A stretch of 64,000 nt of DNA from Paramesorhizobium endophyticum (GTDB lineage Bacteria; Pseudomonadota; Alphaproteobacteria; Rhizobiales; Rhizobiaceae): positions 1 through 64,000 of the forward strand of contig NZ_BMHH01000010.1 of the NCBI RefSeq assembly GCF_014640615.1. Reading direction: 5' to 3'. Numbering within the stretch: position 1 is the first letter of the stretch; each line of letters starts with the position of its first letter. A model generated the notes under the pieces. The model did not search any database, was not told where the DNA came from, and saw only the letters and a list, made by a program, of their open reading frames with translations. A program made the position numbers and the translations under genes. Below are positions 11,563 through 23,100 of the stretch, piece by piece.

Positions 11563-12033
11563 CTAAATCAGCATCAACGCCTCGTCCTTCACCGCCCTGA
11601 TGGTCAGCGCGGTGCGGACGGAATCGACATTGGGTGTCGCCGTCAGTTCCTCGATGACAAAGGTCTGGAAGGTGTTGATGTCGGGGGCGACGCAGTGGAG
11701 GAGGAAGTCGGATTCGCCCGAGACCATCCAGGCGCGGCGCACCAGCGGCCAGTGCTTGGTCTTTTCGGCGAAGGCCTTCAAATCCGCATCCGCCTGCCGG
11801 TGGAGGCCGACCGAGCAGAAGGCGACCAGATCCTGGCCCAGCGCCGAGCCGTTGAGGATGGCGCGGTAGCCGCGGATGACGCCGCTTTCCTCCAGCTTGC
11901 GCACCCGCCTCAAGCAGGGCGGGGCGGATATGCCGACGCGGTCCGCAAGCTCGACATTGGTGATGCGGCCATCATTCTGCAATTCCCTGAGGATTTTCCA
12001 GTCGATGTCGTCGAGATCGGCCTTGATGGGCAT
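11563..12033 (-). CDS. Lrp/AsnC-family transcriptional regulator
   Basis: A 156-aa regulator with an N-terminal winged HTH (DDIDWKILRELQNDGRITNVELADRVGISAPPCLRRVRKLEE) and a C-terminal RAM ligand-binding domain (SDFLLHCVAPDINTFQTFVIEEL). Family members sense amino acids and form octamers. It is divergent from trxB across 315 bp, so control of trxB and of itself is plausible but unproven. The ligand is not deducible. Confidence 0.93.
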   Translation of the reverse strand: MPIKADLDDIDWKILRELQNDGRITNVELADRVGISAPPCLRRVRKLEESGVIRGYRAILNGSALGQDLVAFCSVGLHRQADADLKAFAEKTKHWPLVRRAWMVSGESDFLLHCVAPDINTFQTFVIEELTATPNVDSVRTALTIRAVKDEALMLI

Positions 12034-13323
<1,290 letters not shown>

Positions 13324-13359
13324 AGCGCCGGGTGAAATCCGGGAGGAAGGACTAGGGAA

Positions 13360-14265
13360 GTGGTTGCACCGCTCGATTGGGACAAGCTGCGCATATTCCA
13401 TGCCGCCGCTGAGGCAGGATCGTTTACCCATGCCGCGCAGACATTGCATCTCTCGCAATCGGCGATCTCGCGCCAGGTGAGCGCGCTGGAGCAGGATGTG
13501 GGCGTGCCGCTGTTCCAGCGCCATGCGCGCGGGCTGATCCTTACCGAGCAGGGCGAAATGCTCTATCGCACGGCGCATGACGTGCTGATGAAGCTGGAGA
13601 ATGTGCGCTCCAAGCTCGCCGAAAGCCGGGAGAAGCCTTCCGGCCGCCTGCGGGTGACGACGACGGTGGGGCTGGGTTCCGGCTGGTTGGTGGAGCGGGT
13701 GCAGGAGTTCATCGAGCTTTATCCTGATGTCCGGCTGCAGCTGATCCTCGACAATGAGGAACTCGACCTGACCATGCGCCATGCGGATTGCGCCATCCGC
13801 CTGCGCCAGCCGCAGCAGCCGGACCTGATCCAGCGGCGACTATTTACTGTGCATATGCATGTCTATGCCTCGGCAAACTATATTGCGCGGCACGGCAAGC
13901 TGACTTGTGTGGACGAACTCGACGAGCACCGCATCGTCACCTTCGGCGAGCCCGCGCCAAGCTATCTGACTGGGCTCAACTGGCTGGAAGTGGCGGGGCG
14001 CAGCGAGGGCAGCCCGCGCATTCCGACCTTGCAGGTCAACAATCTGCTTTCGATCAAGCGTGCCGCCCAGCGCGGCGTCGGTATCGCCGTGCTGCCCGAT
14101 TACATGGTCGACAAGGAGTCGGGCCTTGTGCGGCTTCTCCCCGAGATGGAGGAGATTCCGTCCTTCGATACGTTCTTCTGCTACCCGGAAGCGCTGAAGA
14201 ATTCCGCGAAGCTGCATGCCTTCCGGGATTTCCTGTTTTCGAAAGCGCGCAGCTGGGTTTATTGA
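13360..14265 (+). CDS. lsrB: LysR-family regulator, LsrB/VtlR type
   Basis: A 301-aa LysR regulator with a GTG start after GGAGGAAGG. The N-terminal HTH is DKLRIFHAAAEAGSFTHAAQTLHLSQSAISRQVSALE; the effector-binding domain follows. Its position downstream of trxB and upstream of an AbcR-type sRNA and an aspartate aminotransferase matches LsrB of Sinorhizobium/Agrobacterium and VtlR of Brucella, which activate abcR sRNA genes and affect envelope and host interaction (published knowledge of those orthologs). Orthology is inferred from context and overall sequence, not from an alignment. Confidence 0.85.
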   Translation: MVAPLDWDKLRIFHAAAEAGSFTHAAQTLHLSQSAISRQVSALEQDVGVPLFQRHARGLILTEQGEMLYRTAHDVLMKLENVRSKLAESREKPSGRLRVTTTVGLGSGWLVERVQEFIELYPDVRLQLILDNEELDLTMRHADCAIRLRQPQQPDLIQRRLFTVHMHVYASANYIARHGKLTCVDELDEHRIVTFGEPAPSYLTGLNWLEVAGRSEGSPRIPTLQVNNLLSIKRAAQRGVGIAVLPDYMVDKESGLVRLLPEMEEIPSFDTFFCYPEALKNSAKLHAFRDFLFSKARSWVY

Positions 14266-14547
14266 GGCACGACGCGCTTCCAGCGTGTTGACGTGCGTGA
14301 GCAGGCACCGGGGCAGTCGAGCAGCGGTAAGAAAACGGCGATGGGAGGAGCCATTCCATCCCAACCAGCCGCTTATATGGGCAAGCAGCCTTTTCGGAAA
14401 TCAGCGTCACTGCTCATATTTTGGTCGCATCGCGTCACAAATGAGCGAAGAGATCGGAAGAAGTTTGCGCTCACGCCGAAGATTTCCGGACTATTCTCGG
14501 ACCTACTTGTCTTTAAATATTTGAAATATATGCGATTTTTCGAACTT
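14266..14547. other. Gap between LysR gene and its sRNA locus
   Basis: About 280 bp after the LysR stop. The far end is AT-rich (TTTAAATATTTGAAATATATG at about 14511-14531). No second AbcR-like hairpin with a T-run is visible, so the tandem arrangement seen in some relatives appears absent here. No gene was recognised. Confidence 0.4.
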
Positions 14548-14584
14548 ATTCGCTATGCGTGCCGCGCATGGCTGCAATGCGAAT
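14548..14584 (+). promoter_or_regulatory. Candidate LysR operator upstream of abcR
   Basis: Inverted repeat ATTCGC (14548-14553) and GCGAAT (14579-14584). Its centre is about 62 nt upstream of the proposed sRNA start, the usual position of the LysR recognition site. That the neighbouring LysR protein binds it is inference. Confidence 0.45.
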
Positions 14585-14592
14585 TAGCGGGG

Positions 14593-14621
14593 TTGCATAA
14601 AAGGGGGGAGGGGCGCATATC
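14593..14621 (+). promoter_or_regulatory. Sigma70-type promoter for abcR
   Basis: TTGCAT (14593-14598), 17-bp spacer, CATATC (14616-14621). It predicts transcription from about 14626-14630, immediately at a 5' hairpin. The weak -10 and -35 fit an activator-dependent promoter. Confidence 0.5.
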
Positions 14622-14625
14622 CAGC

Positions 14626-14745
14626 GCATCTTAAGTGATGCGTCTCCTCCTCCCATTGCGCATCCTTGAGTGTTCCCCTCTGGAGGTTTTGCCGGAAACG
14701 GCACCTTCAAAACTCAAAGCCGGACATTTGTCCGGCTTTTTTTTT
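14626..14745 (+). ncRNA. abcR: AbcR-family (alpha-r15) trans-acting sRNA
   Basis: About 120 nt with the architecture of AbcR RNAs: a 5' hairpin (GCGCATC-TTAAGT-GATGCGT), a single-stranded CU-rich segment CTCCTCCTCCC that can pair with Shine-Dalgarno sequences, a second stem region (CTTGAG...CTCAAAG) with CCCCTCTGGAGG and GCCGGAAACGGC, and an intrinsic terminator AAAGCCGGACA-TT-TGTCCGGCTTT followed by nine Ts. AbcR RNAs are Hfq-dependent repressors of ABC-transporter mRNAs in Rhizobiales. Location directly downstream of the LsrB/VtlR-type gene supports the call. The exact 5' end is predicted. Confidence 0.75.
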
Positions 14746-14773
14746 GAGTTTTGCAAGCTGTTTTCTAGACAAA

Positions 14774-14798
14774 AGAAAAGGGGCCGCGCGGGCCCCGA
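14774..14798 (-). terminator. Intrinsic terminator downstream of the aspartate aminotransferase
   Basis: Read on the minus strand: a GC-only stem, GGGGC...GCCCC around CCGCGCG, followed by TTTTCTTTTG. It lies beyond repeat copy D, so the aminotransferase transcript would include the whole repeat as 3' UTR. Confidence 0.65.
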
Positions 14799-14804
14799 TT
14801 ATCG

Positions 14805-15006
14805 CCTTCCCTCCCCTTTGCGGGGAGGGTGGCCCGAAGGGTCGGGTGGGGGTGGTGACGTTTGTGCGACGATCTTCGAAGCAAGCGCACCCGTCACCAC
14901 CCCCATCCGCCCGCTAACGCGGCGTTCGTCGCTGGAAAAGCCAAATCGTTGGCTTTTCCTCGGCCTGCGGCCGAACGCTCCTCAATCCCCGCAAGGGGGA
15001 AGGGGG
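14805..15006. repeat. Bulky inverted repeat, copy D, interrupted by the nested element
   Basis: Fourth copy of the family at 3126-3272 (inner arms GGGTGGGGGTGGTGACG / CGTCACCACCCCCATC). Its right arm is split by the 62-bp mini-element at 14924-14985. It fills the 3' side of the aminotransferase gene. Confidence 0.85.
14924..14985. repeat. Nested 62-bp mini-element, copy 2
   Basis: Nearly identical to 10220-10281, including the GAAAAGCCAA-ATCG-TTGGCTTTTC hairpin. It sits immediately before CCCCGCAAGGGGG of its host repeat, the same target context as copy 1. Confidence 0.8.
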
Positions 15007-15013
15007 CATTCAC

Positions 15014-16384
<1,371 letters not shown>

Positions 16385-16471
16385 TCAGCATTCGTTGAAT
16401 AAAGCTTCAGCCAAACTGATTGGACGGGCAGGGCGGCGATTGCGATACTCGCGCGTAACCGGAGATACCTT

Positions 16472-17086
16472 ATGCCCATCCTTTATTCGCAACCCGATTC
16501 CGGAAATTGCTATAAGCCGCGGCTTTTAATGGCAAAACTTGGCATTCCGTTCCGCCATGTCACCGTTTCCTCGGTCGATGGCTCGACGCGCAAGCCGGAC
16601 TATCTGGCCAAGAACCCGAACGGCAAGGTGCCGCTGCTCGAATTCGATGATGGGCGCTTTCTGGCCGAATCCAACGCCATTCTGCTGCATCTGGCGGAGG
16701 GGACGCGTTTTCTGCCTGAGGATGCCTATGAGCGCGCGCTCGTCTATCAATGGCTGTTCTTCGAGCAATATAGCCACGAGCCCCATATCGCGGTGCGCCG
16801 CGCGCTGATGGTATACCCTGAGCGGGCCAGGGAGGCGACGCCGGAGAAGCTGGCCGCGACGCTTGCGGGCGGAGAAAAGGCGCTGGGTGTGATGGAAACG
16901 CAATTGCAGCAGACGCCGTTCATCGCCGGGGACGAGATGAGCGTCGCCGACATCGCGCTTTACGCCTATACGCACGAGGCGCATCTAGGCGGCTTCGAGC
17001 TTGAGCGCTATCCGGCTGTATCGGCGTGGCTCAAGCGTGTTGCCGCGGATTCGGGCCATGTGCCGATTGGTTGGATACCGGAATAA
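16472..17086 (+). CDS. Glutathione S-transferase family protein
   Basis: A 204-aa cytosolic GST: N-terminal thioredoxin-like domain (ILYSQPDSGNCYKPRLLMAKLGIPF...NPNGKVPLLEFDDGRFLAESNAIL) with the cis-Pro and the ES glutathione-binding pair, then an all-helical C-domain (MSVADIALYAYTH). The substrate class is not evident. It is followed by a terminator-like hairpin shared with the convergent cold shock gene. Confidence 0.9.
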   Translation: MPILYSQPDSGNCYKPRLLMAKLGIPFRHVTVSSVDGSTRKPDYLAKNPNGKVPLLEFDDGRFLAESNAILLHLAEGTRFLPEDAYERALVYQWLFFEQYSHEPHIAVRRALMVYPERAREATPEKLAATLAGGEKALGVMETQLQQTPFIAGDEMSVADIALYAYTHEAHLGGFELERYPAVSAWLKRVAADSGHVPIGWIPE

Positions 17087-17093
17087 ACATAGC

Positions 17094-17122
17094 AAAAAGG
17101 CGGGGTTGCCCCCGCCTTATAT
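17094..17122. terminator. Bidirectional terminator between gst and csp
   Basis: AAAAAGGCGGGG-TTGC-CCCCGCCTTATATTT: a strong GC stem flanked by A-run and T-run, usable in both directions between convergent genes. Confidence 0.75.
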
Positions 17123-17148
17123 TTGCATGCTCGAGAGAGCCGGAAGAA

Positions 17149-17358
17149 TCAGGCGACCGAGAGATTGTCGGCGGAGGACTTGCCGGAGCGGCGGTCCTGC
17201 ACGATTTCGTAGTTGATCTTCTGCCCTTCATCGAGGGAGGAGAGGCCCGCACGCTGAACGGCGGAGATATGGACGAAAACGTCCGCGCCGCCCTGGTCCG
17301 GCTGGATGAAGCCGAAGCCCTTCGTGCTGTTGAACCACTTCACTGTTCCCTTAGCCAT
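17149..17358 (-). CDS. Cold shock protein, CspA family
   Basis: A 69-aa single cold shock domain that binds single-stranded nucleic acid. It shows RNP1 KGFGFI and RNP2-like DVFVHI and starts [27 protein letters not shown] lies 8 nt before the ATG. The upstream 250 bp up to the divergent ABC gene is ORF-free and could give the long 5' UTR typical of cold-regulated csp mRNAs, but no cold box was identified. Confidence 0.95.
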   Translation of the reverse strand: MAKGTVKWFNSTKGFGFIQPDQGGADVFVHISAVQRAGLSSLDEGQKINYEIVQDRRSGKSSADNLSVA

Positions 17359-17633
17359 GGGAAAATTCCTTTAACGTCATAGAGGATGGCACCCACATGA
17401 GGGCATGCGGGACCGCGAATCGAGATTTATGGAGAGGAGATCATCAGGAAGCGCGGATAGTCCGAGCAGGTCGCAAAGTCTCTCGACCGAAATATCGATG
17501 AAAGGGATTTTAGGGCACAATCGGCCGGATGGCAAGGGAGTAAGCAACGGAGCGATAACCGAGTATCAAAGGGGAGTTACATACTGCGTCGCTGCCTTAT
17601 TGCCTTAACAGCGTGCGCCCATACATCTTGGGA

Positions 17634-19472
17634 ATGAAGCGGATCGATGGCGATTCGTCCCAGAGGGAAAAAGGGCCAGCTGTGGAGACCTCAAGCGGAG
17701 CTTCCGAACCGAAACCGGACAAGAAAGCCTCCCGCCTGTCGCGCCTGATGGGCCGCGCCGATCCGGGGCGGACCGATATAGTGGCGCAGGGCACGATGAT
17801 GATCGGCGCCTTCTGGATATCGCCCGTGCGCAACACGCTGCTCGTAACCGGCAGCCTGATCTTCCTCCTCATCGCCGCCATCGCCTATGGCCAGCTCTGG
17901 CTCAACAGCTGGAACGTTCCGTTTTACGATGCGCTGTCGCGGCGGGATGTGAACGCCTTCCTGCACCAGCTGCTGGTTTTCGTCGGCATCGCCGGGACGC
18001 TGCTGGTGCTCAACGTGACGCAGACCTGGCTCAACCAGATGTTCAAGATGAAGCTGCGCGAGGGATTGGCGGGCGATCTCATCAGGGAGTGGATGGTGCC
18101 GGGCCGCGCCTTCCGCCTTTCCGGCGCGGGGGAAATCGGCGTCAACCCGGACCAGCGGCTGCACGAGGACGCAAGGCATCTGGCCGAAACGACGGCGGAT
18201 CTTGGCATCGGGCTGTTGCAGGCCTCGATCATCCTCATCAGCTTCATCGGCGTGCTCTGGCAATTGTCTGCCGGGTTCATCTTCCATGTCCGCGGCTATA
18301 ATTTTTCCATTCCCGGCTACATGGTCTGGGCGGCGATCTTCTACGCGGCTTCTGCCTCATGGCTGACATGGATCGTCGGGCGCAGGCTGGTGACGATCAA
18401 TGCCGACCGCTATGCGCGAGAGGCGGATCTGCGCTTCTCGCTGATGCGGGTCAACGAGCATATTGACGCCATTGCGCTGACGCGGGGCGAGGCAGACGAA
18501 AAGCGCCGGCTCGACCTCGACCTGGGCGCGGTGCTGACCGCTATCCGGCGCATCGTCTATGCTCTGACCAATTTGACCTGGGTCACCGCCGGCTATGGCT
18601 GGTTCACCATCGTCGCGCCCATTCTGGTGGCCGCGCCGGTCTATTTCTCGGGCGGGCTCACCTTTGGCGGGCTGATGATGGCGGTGGGCGCGTTCACGCA
18701 GGTTCATACCTCGCTGCGCTGGTTCGTGGACAATTTCGGCGCCATCGCCGACTGGCGCGCCACGCTGCTGCGCGTCGCTTCCTTCCGGCAGGCGGTCATG
18801 CAGATGGACGAGTTCTCCCCGCTGGAGCAGCGCATCACGACCGAGGAGAACGAGGCCAAAACCCTCACCATCGACGATCTGGAAATCGTCTCGACCGAGG
18901 GCGGAATGCGGCTGCGCGAGGCGCATGTGGAGGTGAAGCCTGGCGAGCGGGTGCTGATCATTGGACAGCCGGGCGCCGACAAGACGCTGCTTTTCCGTGC
19001 GCTTGCCGGGCTCTGGCCGTGGGGGGCGGGTAGGATCGGCCTGCCGAAGGATGAAGAAGTCTTCTACATGCCGCGCATTCCCTATTTCCCGCCGACTTCC
19101 TTGCGCGGTGCGCTCGCCTATCCGCTGGATAGCGGCCGTTTTTCGGAGGACGATCTCAAGGCAGCGCTGAAACGCGGCGGCCTCGACCGGCTCGTCTCAA
19201 GCCTCGACCGCGTGGCGCGCTGGGACCGGGTCTTGAGCGAAGACGAGCAGCAATGCCTCGCCTTCGCGCGCCTCAGCCTCATCAACCCGCGCTGGGTGGT
19301 GGTGGACGAGGCGCTCGACGGCATGGAAGAGGAGGCGCTCGACCGCGTGCTCGACATTCTACGCAATTACATGCAGGAAGCGGCGGTCATCCATATCGGC
19401 AAGCGCCTGCCGCATGACCATGTGTTCTCGCGGGTGCTGCATTTGGATAAGGTGGAGGCGGGGGAAAGTTAA
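17634..19472 (+). CDS. SbmA/YddA-like ABC membrane protein with degenerate ATPase motifs
   Basis: A 612-aa half-transporter: N-terminal ABC_membrane_2 domain with several TM helices (LLVTGSLIFLLIAAIAYGQLW onward) and a C-terminal nucleotide-binding domain. The NBD deviates at nearly every active-site motif: Walker A GQPGADKT has Asp where the last Gly is expected, the signature reads LSEDEQQ instead of LSGGEQQ, and the switch-His region reads IHIGKR. Walker B (RWVVVDEALDG) keeps its Asp-Glu. The fold is clear but ATP hydrolysis is doubtful. The start is uncertain between GTG 17613 and ATG 17634, neither with a good Shine-Dalgarno sequence. The transported substrate is unknown. Confidence 0.85.
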   Translation: MKRIDGDSSQREKGPAVETSSGASEPKPDKKASRLSRLMGRADPGRTDIVAQGTMMIGAFWISPVRNTLLVTGSLIFLLIAAIAYGQLWLNSWNVPFYDALSRRDVNAFLHQLLVFVGIAGTLLVLNVTQTWLNQMFKMKLREGLAGDLIREWMVPGRAFRLSGAGEIGVNPDQRLHEDARHLAETTADLGIGLLQASIILISFIGVLWQLSAGFIFHVRGYNFSIPGYMVWAAIFYAASASWLTWIVGRRLVTINADRYAREADLRFSLMRVNEHIDAIALTRGEADEKRRLDLDLGAVLTAIRRIVYALTNLTWVTAGYGWFTIVAPILVAAPVYFSGGLTFGGLMMAVGAFTQVHTSLRWFVDNFGAIADWRATLLRVASFRQAVMQMDEFSPLEQRITTEENEAKTLTIDDLEIVSTEGGMRLREAHVEVKPGERVLIIGQPGADKTLLFRALAGLWPWGAGRIGLPKDEEVFYMPRIPYFPPTSLRGALAYPLDSGRFSEDDLKAALKRGGLDRLVSSLDRVARWDRVLSEDEQQCLAFARLSLINPRWVVVDEALDGMEEEALDRVLDILRNYMQEAAVIHIGKRLPHDHVFSRVLHLDKVEAGES

Positions 19473-19516
19473 GAGAACCGGCACTGTGTGAGACGAATCT
19501 AAAGGTCTCGTTTCTA

Positions 19517-19657
19517 TTATATCAGTTCGCGACCGACCGGCGGCGTATCGATCCATTCACGTTCTTCAGCGGAAAGCGGGACAGATGGGTCGTATTGAGC
19601 CAGGAGTTCAGCCAAACTGTAACGCGGACGCGCCTTTGGCACGGTGACGCGCTTCAT
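19517..19657 (-). CDS. Orphan C-terminal tail of a MazE/ChpS-type antitoxin
   Basis: A 46-aa product, MKRVTVPKARPRYSLAELLA then QYDPSVPLSAEEREWIDTPPVGRELI. From KARPRYSLAELL on it matches the toxin-binding C-terminus of AbrB-fold MazE/ChpS antitoxins, but the DNA-binding half is absent and no MazF/ChpB-like toxin follows. An in-frame TTG at 19708 overlaps the upstream stop as TTGA and could give a 63-aa form. It is either a small protein of unknown role or a decayed antitoxin. Confidence 0.5.
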   Translation of the reverse strand: MKRVTVPKARPRYSLAELLAQYDPSVPLSAEEREWIDTPPVGRELI

Positions 19658-19704
19658 GCCTCCGATGCCTGTCTCTCCGATGGAACGGTATGGCGAAATG
19701 ACCC

Positions 19705-19884
19705 TCAATGCGTTTTTGCGTCGAGCGCACGCAATTGGCGTTGAATCTCGTATTGCTCTTCGCGGATACGCGCCAATTTCTCGTCGACCTTTCGGCTCTC
19801 GCGCAATTGATAGACCGCCAAGCCCACGCAGATCACAACGACAATTAACATATAACCGATCATATAGGCGAAAGGATCGCTCAT
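19705..19884 (-). CDS. Small single-pass membrane protein, function unknown
   Basis: A 59-aa product with one hydrophobic segment (MIGYMLIVVVICVGLAVYQL) followed by a charged coiled-coil-like stretch (RESRKVDEKLARIREEQYEIQRQLRAL). Its ATG overlaps the stop of the upstream gene as ATGA, so the two are translationally coupled. No family was recognised. Confidence 0.65.
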   Translation of the reverse strand: MSDPFAYMIGYMLIVVVICVGLAVYQLRESRKVDEKLARIREEQYEIQRQLRALDAKTH

Positions 19885-20165
19885 TTGAGACCTCTCAACA
19901 GCCGTCTTGCCACCAAATGTAAGCCGATCCATAGGATTATGCAAATGGCTGAAATGACTCTTTGCTCCTGAAGCCAGCGTAATCCGGTCGTCAGAAGTGG
20001 CGTGACGAACCCTATGGTAACAACGATCACGCCGATCTGGCTGACCATCGTGGCCGTCAGCTTGATACGTTCATTCTCAGCCGTAGCGGCACGCTTTTTC
20101 TCCGCCTCACGCTCCAGAAAGCGCCGATGCAGTTCCTCTCTGTCATGCTCCGGCGCCGGTATCAT
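19881..20165 (-). CDS. Small two-helix membrane protein, function unknown
   Basis: A 94-aa product with a charged N-terminal helix (HDREELHRRFLEREAEKKRAATAENERIK) then two hydrophobic segments (VSQIGVIVVTIGFVTPLLTT and VISAICIILWIGLHLVA). It is the first gene of the three-gene micro-operon that lies 30 bp after the carB stop. No family was recognised. Confidence 0.65.
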   Translation of the reverse strand: MIPAPEHDREELHRRFLEREAEKKRAATAENERIKLTATMVSQIGVIVVTIGFVTPLLTTGLRWLQEQRVISAICIILWIGLHLVARRLLRGLK

Positions 20166-20195
20166 TGTGTTTGCCCCCTCCCGCTTCGGCCCCTG

Positions 20196-23100
20196 TCAAA
20201 AATAATCCTGCAGAGGCCTCACTTCCAAGCTCCCCGCCTTCAGCGCTGCAATCGCCTCGGCCACCGCAGCCGCGCCTGCCAGTGTCGTATAATACGGCAC
20301 CTTCTGCATCAGCGTGGCGCGGCGGATGGACTTCGAGTCCGATACTGCCTTCGCGCTGTCGGTGGTGTTGAAGACGATATGGACCTGGCGGTTGCGGATG
20401 GCGTCTTCGATATGCGGGCGGCCTTCTAGAACCTTGTTGATCTTGGTCGCCTCGACGCCGTTCTCGGCGAGGAAGCGCTGGGTGCCGCCGGTGGCGAGGA
20501 CCTTGAAGCCGATCCCGGCCAGACGCTTCACCGCCGGGAGGATGCCCGCCTTGTCCTCGTCGCGGACGGAGACGAACAGGGTGCCGTCGCGGGGGAGATC
20601 CACGCCGGCGCCCAGCTGCGCCTTGGCGAAGGCGAGGGCGTAGTCGTAGTCGAGGCCCATGACTTCACCCGTCGAGCGCATTTCAGGTCCAAGCAGCGTA
20701 TCGACGCCGGGGAAGCGGGCGAAGGGGAAGACAGCTTCCTTCACCGCGATATGCGGGCGCGAGGCCTGATCCGGCTTGCCTCCATAGGCCCCAAGCGCGG
20801 CGTCCAGCGCTTCGCCCGCCATGATGCGCGCGGCAACCTTGGCGATGGGCCTGCCGATGGTCTTGGCGACGAAGGGCACGGTGCGCGAGGCGCGGGGGTT
20901 CACTTCCAACACATAGATGGTGCCGTCCTTGATGGCGTATTGCACGTTCATCAGCCCGCCGACATTGAGCGCCTTGGCGAGCGCGGCGGTCTGGAGTTCG
21001 AGTTCGGCCACGACCTCGGCGGAGAGGGAGTGAACGGGGAGCGAGCAGGCGCTGTCGCCCGAATGGATGCCCGCTTCCTCGATATGCTCCATGATGCCGG
21101 AGACGAAAGTGTCCTTGCCGTCGCAGAGGCAATCGACGTCCACCTCGATGGCCTCGCTCAGATAGGTGTCGAACAGCAGCGGGTTCTTGCCCAGCAGCGT
21201 GTTGATCTGGCCGGTCTTGTCATTGGGATATTTCGCCTTGATGTCTTCCGGCACCAGTTCCGGCACGGTGTCGAGCAGATAGTTCTGCAGCGCCCGCTCG
21301 TCATTGATGATCTGCATGGCGCGGCCGCCCAGCACATAGGAAGGGCGCACCACCAGCGGAAAGCCGAGATCGCCGGCGACGAGCCGCGCCTGCTCGACCG
21401 AATAGGCGATGCCGTTCTTCGGCTGGTTGAGGCCGAGCTTCATCAGGAGCTTCTGGAAGCGGTCGCGGTCTTCTGCAAGGTCGATGGCGTCGGGCGAGGT
21501 GCCGAGGATGGGGATACCCGCCTTTTCCAGCGCGTCGGCGAGCTTCAGCGGCGTCTGGCCGCCGAACTGGACGATGACGCCGACGAGCGTGCCCGCCGCC
21601 TGCTCGGCGCGCAGGATCTCCAGCACGTCTTCCGCCGTCAGCGGCTCGAAATAGAGCCGGTCGGAGGTGTCGTAGTCGGTGGAGACCGTCTCCGGATTGC
21701 AGTTGATCATGATCGACTCATAGCCCGCATCACCAAGCGCGAAGGCGGCATGGCAGCAGCAATAGTCGAATTCGATGCCCTGGCCGATACGGTTCGGGCC
21801 GCCGCCGAGGATGACGACCTTCTTGGCTGACGAGACTTGCGCTTCGGAGCGCGTTTCGCCGGCAAAGGGCGTCTCGTAGGTCGAATACATATAGGCGGTG
21901 GGGGAAGCGAATTCGGCGGCGCAGGTGTCGATGCGCTTGTAGACCGGATGCACGTCGAGCGAAGCGCGCAGCTTGGCGACATCCTTCGCGTCTTGCCTGG
22001 TGAGGCTGGCAAGGCGGGCGTCGGAGAAGCCCATCGCCTTCAGCATGCGCAGGTTTTCGGCATCCTTGGGCAGGCCGTGCTCGCGGATGCGGGCTTCCAT
22101 GTTCACGATGCCCTCGATCTGCTCTAAGAACCACGGGTCGATCTTGCAGATCTCGTGCACCTGGCCGACCGTCATCCCCATGCGCAGCGCCTGGGCGACC
22201 ATGCGCAGGCGGTCGGGCGTCGGCGTGCCGATGGCGGCCCGGATGGCGTTCTTCTCGTCGCCGTCCTCGATGCCGGGAATGGCGATCTCGTCTAGCCCGG
22301 TGAGGCCGGTCTCCAAGCCGCGCAGGGCCTTCTGGAGCGATTCCTGGAAGGTGCGGCCAATGGCCATGACTTCGCCGACCGACTTCATGGCGGTGGTCAG
22401 AATGGGCGAGGCGCCGGGGAATTTCTCGAAGGCGAAACGCGGGATCTTGGTGACGACGTAATCGATGGACGGCTCGAAGGAGGCGGGCGTCGCGCCGCCG
22501 GTGATGTCGTTTTCCAGCTCGTCCATCGTGTAACCGACGGCGAGCTTCGCGGCCACCTTGGCAATCGGGAAGCCTGTCGCCTTGGAGGCGAGCGCCGAGG
22601 AGCGCGAGACGCGCGGGTTCATCTCGATGACGATGAGGCGGCCGTCCTTGGGGTTGACGGCGAACTGCACGTTGGAGCCGCCGGTTTCGACGCCGATCTC
22701 GCGCAGCACCGCGATGGAGGCGTTGCGCATGATCTGGTATTCTTTGTCGGTCAGCGTCAGGGCAGGGGCGACAGTGATGCTGTCGCCGGTGTGGACGCCC
22801 ATCGGGTCGAGATTTTCGATGGAGCATACAATAATACAATTGTCCGCCTTGTCGCGGACGACCTCCATCTCATACTCCTTCCAGCCGAGCACAGATTCCT
22901 CGATCAGCACTTCGGTGGTTGGGGAAGCGTCGAGGCCGCGCTCGACGATTTCGAAGAATTCCGAGCGGTTATAGGCGATGCCGCCGCCGGTGCCGCCGAG
23001 CGTGAAGGAAGGGCGGATGATGGCGGGGAGGCCGACATGGTCGAGCGCCTGCGCCGCCAGGCTCATGGCATGGGTCATGTAGCGCTGCTTGCGGTCGACT

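Noticed and set aside
14266-14590. Second tandem AbcR copy as in Agrobacterium and Sinorhizobium
   Set aside because: No CTCCTCCC segment or hairpin with a T-run is present in this interval.
19658-19708. TTG-initiated 63-aa version of the antitoxin-tail protein
   Set aside because: Possible through the TTGA overlap, but the extra residues have no antitoxin similarity; ATG 19657 was used.
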